Shown one piece after another: positions 41,958-53,140 of a DNA stretch of 64,000 nucleotides (positions are counted from its first letter, which is position 1; each line of letters begins with the position of its first letter). Under the pieces are notes generated by a model. That model was not told where the DNA came from. It did not search any database and saw only the letters and a program-made list of their open reading frames with translations. Both the position numbers and the translations under genes were made by a program. The stretch is from Fusarium oxysporum f. sp. lycopersici 4287 (lineage: Eukaryota; Ascomycota; Sordariomycetes; Hypocreales; Nectriaceae). Location of the stretch: contig NC_030986.1 in NCBI RefSeq assembly GCF_000149955.1, positions 5,125,624 through 5,189,623 of the forward strand, in the 5' to 3' direction.

Positions 41958-44300
41958 TTCGGGATCGATCACCAACTATCTCTTGCCTGAAGTTGCATTG
42001 GTCCTCGCCTAGTAAGAGCAAAACTGGGCCATCACCTAATGAAAAGGGGAGGAAAACCCGCTTATGCATCGCCCATTCCGTCGAGTTTGAGTACCGGAGA
42101 GGACAAAAATGCACGCTTTCAAGCGGGAGGGCGGACCAATCCGCCCTGCCTGATAAGGGTTGCATCATGGTGATTGTTGATAGCTTTCGACATGTCTACG
42201 CTACCAGGGTCATGTCTATTGATACATCTGTACTACCTATTTGAGGGTTTCTAATTCGGGATTCAGAGCGGGGATTGGTAGAGAGCTAGAGTGGGCAAAG
42301 GTTGAGTCGATGCTGGAGTAGTATCCTGCTACCTACTGGATCTATTCGATCATCGTCCCGACCTGACCGCCCAGTTCAAGAACCTGCACAGACCAGGTAT
42401 GAAATTACATCTTATGTCCCTGGATCTACACCTCTCCAACAGACAGACCTTCAAATCAGCAAAGATTGCTGCAGCCATGATCCAATTGATTGTCACAAGC
42501 ATTGCGATGAGTCTGGCATGCAAACTCGGGTCATCAGGCCTACTGCATCAGAACGCTTCTAGAAAGCTGTCACTTGCGAGCGTTCGCGGACCGGGGCGAA
42601 CAGACAGTACCAAACCGCTCGGGCATCTTTACGTGTATGTTTTGAAGAAAATCCACGCGGAGCTTGGGCAATCGAGATGTGACAAGAGGGTTGGTTGCAG
42701 CAAACACCAGTCAGAACAGCTGCGTCAAGCCTGATAATGCCTTGAGTCCTGAGTTCTAGTCGGATACCCGTCGATGAAGCTTCGAAAGATTGTTCTATGC
42801 ATATTCTTTGACGCAGCGGGCCGCAGAGTAGTGGTGATTTTATGCTTCAGCAAGCTTCTGACGGCTTCTCCGGCAGCTTCCATACTGATTCACAACAGCA
42901 ACAGATGGATAACGGGGATTCAAACGGGATGGGCACCCACCGATGCTTTGATTGGTATACAGATTGGTGTCCCGATTGGTATCGTCTGAAATGCAAGGTG
43001 CCGTCTGAGACGCAGACTACCCGCGATAGCCCCGTTGATGAGAGTACAAGCCGGTTGAGTTACCGTCAAGTGACTTGAAGCCCGTTGGTAGCGTGTCCCT
43101 TACAGGGTGTGATGCTTCTCGGTCCCGATACATACCAGGTCTGCCTGATGAGACCAGGAGGGATGTTTCGACAGAAGAGAGGGAAGATTTGACGATACGC
43201 AAAGGGCCATGCAACACAAGGCTTTCCAGGCTGATCGAACAAATATCGGCACATTTCTTGTTAGGAGCACTCGTTCTAAGGTTGCACGTCCTGTTCGGGA
43301 CCTTGGATCAGGGCCCTTGGAACATCTCATTCTTGATGCAATCACCCACTGCATGTAGCTCACTCATCCTTGCCTGGTCGCTCCGCTCAAGCAAGTACTG
43401 AGCCTACATACAGTACAATATCTGAAAGCAGTTTCAAGGACCAGGGCATCTGAGTGCATGCACTTGTGGCGTATGAGGTGACAGATATTGCCTATTGGAC
43501 ATGGTACTCTTCTTACAGGCAGGGCTCATAGACGTCACTGGAGTTGAAGCAAGAGAAGACAAAGGTGGCAGAGGCAGAAAGCCCAGTGGGAACTCATTTG
43601 CGCGTCCAACGTCTTCTAGACTTTGGTGATGGCCACACACAAAACACAAGCACAGGCGCACATTGACAACACAAATGCATGTTAGGAGGGAGGCTTGCTG
43701 TCGGTGATCAGTTACCCCCGTAGGGTGGCTTACAGATGGCGTCCCTGTCCGTTTTCCTTGTCTGCCACGGACCACTATGGCTTTCTAGGCGCTTGTTGGT
43801 CGGCCCTCGCCCTTTCACTTGGCACACACCCCCGAGCGACCTTGACTACGATCTGAGATCCTTGCCCATAAGCTTCGACGGATGGAGGTGGATGGGAGAT
43901 CTAAAAGCTAAGATTGCTGAATCTGTCAACGGGCATTTGTTTATCAACGGATCGGCGTCTAAACGAAGCCGTTGTCTAAAAGCCAGCCCTGGAACTCCAC
44001 GCCCTATCCCAAACGAGCGGGAGGAGGCACAAGCATCCTTCGCTTCGGCTTCAAATATCGCCATATTCCCTTGCCCCCGTTCTTGTCCTTGTACTATTGT
44101 GTCTATTGTAACGTTCTGCTATCCCCCGTTCTCTCCCTCCATTCTTCGACTTGCTCATCAACATCTCTCTTTCACCTCGCTTCCCATTGCTTGGTACATG
44201 AGTAAAGAAATCTCCTTGTTCCGAGAACACCATCAAACCACCCACGAGACTCATTGTACTTCCTTCCAAACAAGTGTCCTTGACTTCAACAGAGGCTGCA
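41958..44300. promoter_or_regulatory. 2.3 kb upstream of the forkhead gene
   Basis: Downstream of Cactin and upstream of a plus-strand transcription factor gene. Contains a perfect 8-bp stem palindrome around a CCAAT core at 42128..42147. No ORF with coding character; 43736..44323 is open but unconvincing. Confidence 0.45.
42128..42147. repeat. Perfect inverted repeat, 8-bp stem, loop CCAA
   Basis: AGGGCGGA (42128..42135), loop CCAA, then TCCGCCCT (42140..42147). GC-rich and perfect. Across the loop it contains ACCAATCC, a CCAAT box. Either a regulatory palindrome or a hairpin in a Cactin 3' transcript. Confidence 0.85.
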
Positions 44301-46347
44301 ATGGATACACCGTTTTCTGGTGACGAACAAGCTTCTAGCTACACGAATATTATCACGGGCCACGGTCAACAATCACCTTGCGTGTCAGAGCTCACCGGTA
44401 TGGAGCCATACTATGCCCTCTCCTCGGGTCCTCAGGATCAACCATCTCATCTATCATCAACTGGTCCGCTGTCTCTAGGCTCAACCCTATCACAGCACCA
44501 AGAGAACCAACAGCAGACGTCACATCCGACTCATGATGCGACTGTGTATGCTTCCATGACCTCAGGTTTTCCATATCCGCCTCGAAGTCATCTCCAAGTC
44601 TGGCCCTCACCTCCACCAGGATCTGACGATTATGACAACTACTCTTACCAAAGTTCCCCAAGCAGTGGCAGTGCCCCAATGAGCTGCTACAACCCATCAC
44701 CCATTTCACCAAGGACGTGGTCTTCTCCGGACTTCCCTCTGCCTCAATCTACAGATCCTCTCCAACAGAATTCTTTCAAGAACCTCCGCATTTGCACGCC
44801 GACATCAAACGAAGGATACCCCGTCAGAGGCCCTCGGGGCCTGACGCCTTTTTCAGGTGGCGGTATGAATCAGATTTTCGATAATGAGATTGACGGCCTG
44901 CCCCAAAACTACTCCCCAGTGACAATTCCCAGTTCATCAGCTGGAGCACTATCATGCAGCGGCTCCCCGCAAGAACCTCTTCTCGGGACCCCCGTGCTCA
45001 TGAAAGCTAGACATAAATCACCCGCCGGTGTACCGGAGTACCGCGCGAACTCAGAAGTGGTTCAAGAAGGCAAGGACCTTCAGGCCGCTGCTGCTGGTGG
45101 CGCCAAGACAGATGAACCATACGCCAAGCTGCTCTACCGAGCTCTGATGAGTGTTCCGGATCATGCTATGACTCTTCAAGAGATTTATCAGTGGTTTCGT
45201 GAGAACACTGATAAGGACATCAAGAAGGACAAGTCAGAGAAGAGACCGGGCAAAAATGCCGAAGGCTGGCAGAATAGCATCCGCCATAACCTGAGTATGA
45301 ATGATGTAAGTTAAGACAACCCCAAGCAATGCACTCTCCAGACTTTCCTGTCTCAGATCACGTTTCCATAACCCCCCTGCTATTACCGGGTATAGCTTGC
45401 GGCATAAGCTGCATATGTACATAGGCACATAGGCCAACGCTTCTTGGGGGTTTGGACGAATCATGCTACAAGAGTTCGATGAAAGCTAACAGGGATCTTG
45501 ATGGTAGGCTTTTGTCAAACGAGAACACAAGCTGGCGTCAGACTCGGCGTCGAGAGCAACGGAGCAGGGTTCAGGCTCGACTAAAACTGGTGAAGCTAAA
45601 AAGGCGACCGAGTGGGTGTTGGAGGATTGGGCCGTCCTGAATGGAGTTGAGAGCACAACAAAATACCGCGGCAAAAACACATCACGTCGAGGAATGGGGC
45701 GCAAGTACCATCACCACCCATATGATGACAGATTTTCACAGCGACACAGCCCAATTGCCGCCAAGGGAGGCTCAATTGTCAAGGGCGAGTTCCTAACGAA
45801 CGACATGAGAATGTGCGAGCGTCAATACACTCATGAAGTGAACATGGCACCAAGGTCCCACCATATCAACCTCATCGCACCCCCTCATCCTCATCCCATG
45901 CGCCGGGCGACTACAATGCCGAGCATGTATCAGTCACCACAGCCGCAGCACCGAGGCTACGAAGGGCTGATGATGCCACGAGTCGAGAGAATGCCCCAAC
46001 CAGTCATCAAGCAGGAGTATTCTCCAATGACACCCGACTCAAGTGGGTTTGGCTTCGTGCTTCCAGAGCCGAGCCTAATACACGCGCATGCAGTCAACTC
46101 TAGCGCCAGTAACAGCAACGGCACCACCGCGTATACGCTGCCTAGTGGCACCCAAAGCATGTACGTTGGCTCATCTCCGTGCGAATATCCGTATGGGATG
46201 GTAGACGTCACAGGTGTCTATCAAGGCAGCGGTCACAATAGCCCTACTGGCGCTGGTGCTAGTGCTAGTGCTAGCGGCGGAGTCAACGAACGCCTCATAG
46301 GGATCGGCCCTAACGACGTCTACAGCTGGAACGGCCAGGCACTCTGA
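44301..46347 (+). CDS. Forkhead-domain transcription factor
   Basis: Exons 44301..45305 and 45508..46347 (202-nt intron, phase 0); 614 residues. The N-terminal 265 residues are Ser/Pro/Gln-rich and disordered (activation-type). The forkhead domain begins about residue 269: EPYAKLLYRALMSVP, MTLQEIYQWFRENTD, then NAEGWQNSIRHNLSMND-AFVKREHK, where the intron splits the recognition helix after SMND. The usual KPPYSY start is replaced by DEPYAK. After the domain comes a basic segment (KYRGKNTSRRGMGRKYHHHPYDD) and a His/Pro/Ser-rich tail with KQEY, ending DVYSWNGQAL. No FHA domain, so it is not the Fkh1/Fkh2 type; perhaps a Sep1/Hcm1-like or fungus-specific cell-cycle or development regulator (inference). 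The ATG at 44301 is the first in frame. Confidence 0.9.
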
Positions 46348-46655
46348 GTATGGAAATCTTCTGCCCTAAACACCCTGAGGCAAGTGTCAGCCACCAATGC
46401 CACTTGTTGTCAGTTCTGTTGGCGGCCGACGAGGGCCGTAGTGATTGATGCTACCAACAGCGGGCTTACTGGCAGGGGAATGAAAAGGATGAGAACATAC
46501 ATAAGAGAGGCCAGAAGAAAAAAGAAGACAACAAAAAGACAACAAAAACAAGAAAGAATGAAAATTGGTGTTCCTCCAGGGATATCAACCAGCTTGCTTA
46601 TCCGCCGCGGCTTTGACGACACGCTTTCGGCAGCGAAAAAGAGGGGTGAAGTTTA

Positions 46656-46673
46656 GTGAGTGAGTGAGTGAGT
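46656..46673. repeat. Microsatellite (GTGA)n
   Basis: About four and a half perfect GTGA units, about 310 bases after the forkhead stop codon. Confidence 0.85.
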
Positions 46674-46791
46674 GGTTCTGGAAAAAAGCAAATCAGCTTC
46701 TATCCTTTTCATCGACTCGACGCCCTAAGATGGAAGAGAGATGGTGGCAGTTTCAAGCAACAGAGGACAACGTTGTGAGCTAGACAGAAGA

Positions 46792-46827
46792 ACCACCACC
46801 ACCACCACCACCACCACCACCACCACC
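46792..46827. repeat. Microsatellite (ACC)12
   Basis: Twelve perfect ACC triplets, 85 bases from the 100-N gap; repeat content probably contributed to the assembly break. Confidence 0.95.
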
Positions 46828-46912
46828 AACACAACTTTACCTCAATTTACCTTAACTCACCTTACCCCGTTCAACCTTTTCCTCGACTCTACTCTCCAAC
46901 TCACTAGGCTGG

Positions 46913-47012
46913 NNNNNNNNNNNNNNNNNNNNNNNNNNNNNNNNNNNNNNNNNNNNNNNNNNNNNNNNNNNNNNNNNNNNNNNNNNNNNNNNNNNNNNNN
47001 NNNNNNNNNNNN
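46913..47012. other. Assembly gap, 100 N
   Basis: Exactly 100 unknown bases, a conventional length for a gap of unknown size. Confidence 1.
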
Positions 47013-49802
47013 GCTGACTGCTACGGTAATTGTCACTCTTGTCTACCATCATTCACTACCTACCTACCTGTCTTGACTGATCAAGAACAAGGTCATGGAA
47101 TGTTTGCATTGAAACAAGTCATCGTCATGGTAGCTCGTCGCCTTGGGCTTGGCATTATCATGTCGAAGCGGGGGTTTCAGCAGAAAAGAGACGCCCGCAT
47201 GCATGCCCTTGGGGATATCTTATCATTTTCCAGCTTCCTGGCACTCGGTTGACAATGTTGCATTGTGCTTTTGTCGTCTTACTACAATACCTACTTACCT
47301 ACTACAAGGAGTATTCTTACTGCGACTTTTAGGTCGCAGCGGCGCATAAAAAAGGGTACTCAAAATAGAAGGAGATTTGGACTCGGTTTTGATTTCTATT
47401 AGGCATTGTTTCCCTTCCTTTTTCCTTGTTCTTTTTTGGGTGGCTTATCCGTTTTGATTAGACGATGCGCTCCATCTTTTGCTCCCCGAGGGCCGACAAA
47501 GATGCATCATTTCCCTTGTTACTTTGGCTGCTTGCTTGGCTGGGCGGGTGATCACTGGGGTCGACGAGCGAAACGTCATCTCCCAAAGCGTGTTAATGTC
47601 TTTATTATTTATTCATTATCATAATTAGCTCGTTAACCCCCCCATCTTGTATGTATCAACCATGCTACTTACAAGCGCCTGTTTTTCATGCCGCTTCCGG
47701 CATCAATACCAAGAGCATCCCTTACAACCGCCTTTGTTGCTACGTGCCAACCTGAATGCCAGGCAAGTCTTTGACTGGTATTGTCATTGAATCCTTTATT
47801 CGGTCTTCTCTTTGTCATTGAACACGGCTGGCATGGATGTCCAACAATAAAGGGAGGAAGATGGAATTTGGACGAGCGTTACGTATAGCTCGTATATTGG
47901 CATCTGTAGATCTGCGAAAATGACAATATAAAACAATACAACTCAAAACTCAAAGGTTTTGGTGTGATCTCCACTGTAAATGTTGTCAAGACTTGGCTCT
48001 TGCGGCTTTTACCATTCATGTTTACGATCTTGGACGATGAGTCTGGCCGGGCAGCAGTGTTGGCATCTGTCTGGGCAGCAGCAAATCGAATTCACTGCTA
48101 GTAGCAGACGTAGAAGAAGTTGAGCGTATGTAGTCCCCATGCTGGTTGTTGTGCCCGTCTCCCCACTCGACCCTGTTTTTCATTGCCCTGGCCTGGCTTC
48201 AGCTTTTCGTAGTGGGAGTGGGGAATAAGCAAGGTTCATAGGGCCCCCGTTGTCGTGATCACAGGAATATTATTGGTTACCGACAGTCTGGTAACGAAGC
48301 TGAGCCAACAGGAAATGATCCGGCTGCCCCTCCTTCTTCTTTCTATTCATCCTAGTCCCCTGTCAAATTGTGTCGTCTCATTCGCGCTGAGTTGCACTAT
48401 TCTCATCATGGAGGCAGGGCCGGGGGCTGTCGGCTACGTTATAAGGGTTGTCATGATCGCCAGGAGCTCAGACGCCAGCATTACCTAGTTAATGAGTGTG
48501 TGAACAGCTGCGCGGGGTGTACGTATCCCTGAAGAGGAAATAATTAGAGAGTAACGAAGATTGAGAGGGAATAATCTCAATACTAGCCTCATCGCACAGG
48601 CGCCTCAGATCTGAGAGCGAGTGGGATAACGAGATATCGAATCTCCACTTCTGATCTTGGATAAGCATGCAGCATGCATCGATCCCAAGATTCAGTTCAC
48701 ACCATAAGACCAACTGAACACAAAACCAGTTGCTTATCGGTGTCCCGGCCGGCAAGCATCTTTGTCAGAACCGCCCAGCGCGGGCCGTTGCTCTGCGCTC
48801 CCCGCTGCCACTACCTCTGCCACTACCATTCACGCTCCCTCTACAATGCTTCAGGCACGGCAAGGAAACACTGTAGAAAACAAGTGCAACGTCTGCCGAG
48901 TATTATTAGATCTGGTTTGGGTTGGACTGCGCTTACAGCACATCAACGTCAGCCACACTCTCGACAGCTAACCGTTTAGCACGAAGACGTTGATTCGGGG
49001 TCCGCAACGATAGACGAGAGAGCGACCCCGAATCTTTCTCTGTCTTGCCAAGCCTCATCTGGTGTCTCACATGATCGCCCGTCTCTTGCTTCGGCTTTTC
49101 TTTTTCTCCTCAACATCCTTGTAGTCGCCTCTGAGAGTTAAGGTCCCCTTGCCGGGTCCTATCCTTTACCAGTAGAGCCAATTTCAAGCCAGTTCTTCAG
49201 CTGAATTTAGTCATGGATGAATGGCTGGCTGATGGTGCGGGGCCTTAGATATCTTAAGCCCAAGCAATAAGTTGTTGAGACTTTTTGTCGATTGCGGGCT
49301 CATACCTCAGGCGCTGAGAACCAACACGGTCCAACAATCTGGCCAGTGGCGAAGAATCCGATGCAACTTGGCATTGCACAGTACTGCTATGCTATGATGT
49401 GCGGTACCGTACTGTATATGGTATAGTAAGAATAATTGAATGAAAAGTCTCGATGGTGTAGGAAAGAGAAACTTCATCGCGAAGTAAGGCTAAAAATTAC
49501 CCTATTGATGTAATAGACATCAAGAACCAACGGCCTCTCGTCTTTGCTCGGCCTTTGCATTAAGCTTGATGATAGCGACCGCTGGCATTGCACCGCTCGT
49601 CATGTAAGGGCGTTTTTGGCACCTCTGACAACTCAGTTGCCTCAACCACCAACCAGGAACGGGCCGGGCATGGCCGTCATCAATGAGAAAGAGCTAGTCT
49701 TTCTGGTCAAGCCATCACGGTCGTCGTCGTCTTCATCAACTGGACCCTTTGGAAGCCCCGACTTGCTTCCATGCGTGGCCTCGTATTAAGGCTCGAATAG
49801 GC

Positions 49803-49816
49803 AAAAAAAAAAAAAA
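49803..49816. repeat. Homopolymer A14
   Basis: Fourteen A in a row in the gene-free stretch, followed by CGCCGC. Confidence 0.95.
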
Positions 49817-52800
49817 CGCCGCTGCGTTTGGTTGCGTATGCCGATGTGCTTCAACGTTTAAAAAGAGGGCGCTAATAATAAGTTAGCTTTGGAGCCAGCA
49901 ATGACAATAGGAACATGGCGTTCTGCACCAACTATGGCTGGCGATGAAAGGACTCGCGGGGCTGGGCAGACACGCTCTAGTGTCATGGTGTCTTCTGCAG
50001 CTTGACTAGTGAGGGACCAGAAGAGAAGAAAATCACCACCATGGCATTTCCCTGGCCTTCCTCACAGACCCCAACCGATGCAATGCAGGTTGAAACAAGG
50101 AGATCCCGAGTGGGAGAGAATTAACCTCTAAAGTTAGTGTGCGTGTGTGCATTTTTGTTGGCACTGAAGCCTCGTCCATTCATATTTAAGCTTATTATTG
50201 TCAGGCCATGGCATGGTTCGTCCTTATAGCCAAAAGCGGGACAAGGCTTGTACGGGTACTGTATGTAGTCATATTATTGAATTGGCTGAGCCTGTTCACA
50301 CAGTACTCCCAACAGCTCACGGCGGACTCGAGAGTTCAAGCAGGACCTTGTCAGAGTTCGCGATCTGCTGGCACACAACACTACATCTCTATGGTGCAAT
50401 CGGAGAGAAGCAGCTGCACCCACCCCTGATCAGATACCTGGGGATGTTTTGTAAGCTCTCAGGTAGCCCTGAGCATGAGATGGATATTCAATCCTCATAA
50501 TAATCGGCAACGCACCTTGATCCTCCGAGACGATCTTGTTCCAAAAATGAGCAAAGCGTGGTCGTTTGCGCCCTGAAAAGCCACCAACGATGCATACCGG
50601 CAGTATCTCGTGTTAAAGAGATGGTGGCCGCATAACTCTGCATTCCTAATTAGTCCAGAAAGCTGATGTCACCAACGTCGCATATGCCAACTGCTCAAAG
50701 TTAAAGTTGTATCCTGCACTTCTTCAGTTTTGGACTTAATTGCTCCGTCCACGAACTGGTCTCAAGTCCTCGACAAGAGGAGAGTAGCGAATCATTGGCC
50801 ACAAATGACACTGAGTTGGCTATTGTATGAAGGCAGCAAAGACCGAAAATACAAGTGTCGCAGTGGAACGATGGGCACAATCGCTGCAAACGACTAAGAC
50901 ACCAAGAGTGCGCTGTGACTTGCCTCACACCAATGTGACTGGGGAACCTGGTTCGTCAAGGACATGATCCTAGCCGGCTAATCGTCGATCTTCGTTCCGC
51001 TGTGCCATGCTCCAGTCTGAAGAATCCATCCAGTTTGATCGAGTCACATCAATTGGCGGTCGGAAGCATTTTCTGCAACCCGGTACCTGGTACGATCCAT
51101 CAAGCATTTGCAGCCACCTGATTCACTATCGAGATAATTACGATCTGGGGAGATTTACTTTCCCGATTGCGACAACAATTCGAGCTGAACCAACACCTCC
51201 AATTCATGTGCCCTGTCCAGCCCTCAGGTAATGGTTTGACCGCAGGAAATAGTCGTTGAGCCATTTTCGAAGCGAAAGGGAACAATTGTAGAGTCAAGGC
51301 ATCGTTCGGGAATCATCCATTCTGACTCGAGACTCTCCGTTTGTTATCGCTATCTCTCTGAGCCGGAAGTATTCCGAGTAAGCCTGCCCTTAGTGTAGCT
51401 ATGGAGATTGCAACGGCAGCTAGGGTAGTGATGGCTTATCCTGAAGACACGGTTTGCTCTCAGAAGTGTCAGTGACCTATCATCCTGTCAACTCTCCTGA
51501 TATTGCAGCTAGCTTGCCACAGCTTATCCATCATTGAGATCATCGTAACTGTCCTTTCCTCTCTCTTCCACTTTCTTCATAATATCAAGTAACACTTGTC
51601 GCAAGGACCAGCATCTGATCTGTTGGCTTTAATGATCGGGGTGTGCATTGCTGATCCTTGTAAAAAGACCCTTGCTGTAATAAATTCCGTAATGCCACAC
51701 TGGCATGGTCTGCGGAGCTCTCCACGCTCAGTATGTGTTCTCGTTGGTTGCGCCTAGGCGCACTCCTAGAGGCGTTTCTTGGCTGCTGCGCTAATAATCC
51801 ATGAGCCTGAGTAGGATCCACTGCCTCATGTCCACGAGCACCTCAAAGGTAAGTGCCACAATCTCGTCTGTTTGATGCATTACCGTTATGTGCGACTACC
51901 GCGTGACAGATGGCGTATGAGCTCCATATTACATCCAATGGTTAGCGGAAGCATGCTGGAGATGACCCCTCAGTCGCAACACAATGTATTGATATCTCTC
52001 CAATGAGACTGAGTCAACTCGACACACCATGACTGAGCGTGGCAGTTTTTCAGTGGTGCCCTGGAAGTTGAAGGAGTGTCTTCAGCGCCTTCCAGCCGTA
52101 CGCCATAGGGCGCCTCCTTAAGCCTCAATCATACGATTGTTGTGATTTTGCATATTGAGAATCCGTGCCTTACGAGTGACCACGTTCTCATGCTTTAACA
52201 TCAAAACTAACTTCTGAATTTTGAAAGACTGTGCCAACATATGCAGGGATCTTGATTGATCAACGATCTGGAAACAACTCGACTCAGTCAATCTTTCGTT
52301 CGATAGATATCAATTGTAGCATTGAGATAACCGTTGATGTATGGGTAGACATGGATAAAGATCCCTTGATATCGGAGGCTGCGCTTGCTTATTTCACTGG
52401 CGCCTGTTGAGTCTTGAATGGGCATACCAGATAGAAGCTCTTGAAATAGTTCAAATTTGACAGAGACATCCAGAAAATGCTATGCCATATTCCAACTGAT
52501 GCATAAGGACAAGATTTAGCTGTGTGTAGGAGCAATATTCCGCTTCAGCATGAAAACTCCAGATATTTGTGATGTCAATGAATGCCAGATGAGTAGCAAC
52601 GGCGTGCGCGTAGACGGGGAATCAACCGGGATAATCGATATAGAGACGACAGATAGGGATGTTTATCATGGCTTCTCTTGGTTCCACTGAATTGGTCTCC
52701 CTTGGTGTTCACAGCATGAACTTGTGAGGTTGCATCGATGGCGCCCTGTGCGGCCGGATAGGCGCAGTGCATTCTCATGTTATACATAATTGGTAACTGA

Positions 52801-53140
52801 GGTTTCTCAAATACCCGCCTGCTGATTCCCGATCAATATTGAATCACCACAAGATGTAGAACCTTGGGCCAGATGTGTGAAGTGGCCTCCGGCGTCTGAT
52901 GCGGACACCTCCCCGGAATGAACCAGTATATGAAGGCACATGTCTTGGTAGGTAGTATTGATCGCTCATTCATAATGAGAAGATCATATTGTCAATGCAT
53001 CAATATTGGTTTATTCTTCGAGGAGGTATAATCAATTGCCAGAATCGACATTGCATTGTCCATATGTATTGTACCGGAAGATGTTAACAGTAAATCGCCC
53101 GGCGGTTAAGCCTGCAACTTCGAGAGTAGAAAATATGTGA

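Larger units (their letters stand above)
46348..53140. other. 6.8 kb without a supportable gene between two convergent genes
   Basis: Neither flanking gene needs a promoter here. ORFs are short (at most 101 codons) and show no family resemblance. The stretch holds (ACC)12, GTGA repeats, CTAC repeats (47045-47070), an A14 tract at 49803 and a 100-N gap. GC content looks ordinary, so it is not an obvious AT-rich repeat-induced-mutation block. It may contain non-coding transcripts or a gene of a type I cannot see. Confidence 0.5.

Noticed and set aside
43736..44323. 195-codon open frame upstream of the forkhead start
   Set aside because: Different frame from the forkhead protein, composition like translated non-coding DNA, overlaps the forkhead ATG.
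49544..49789. 81-codon ORF in the gene-free stretch (contains MAVINEKELVFLVKPS)
   Set aside because: Short, ends in a Ser-repeat, no homologue recognised; kept as intergenic.
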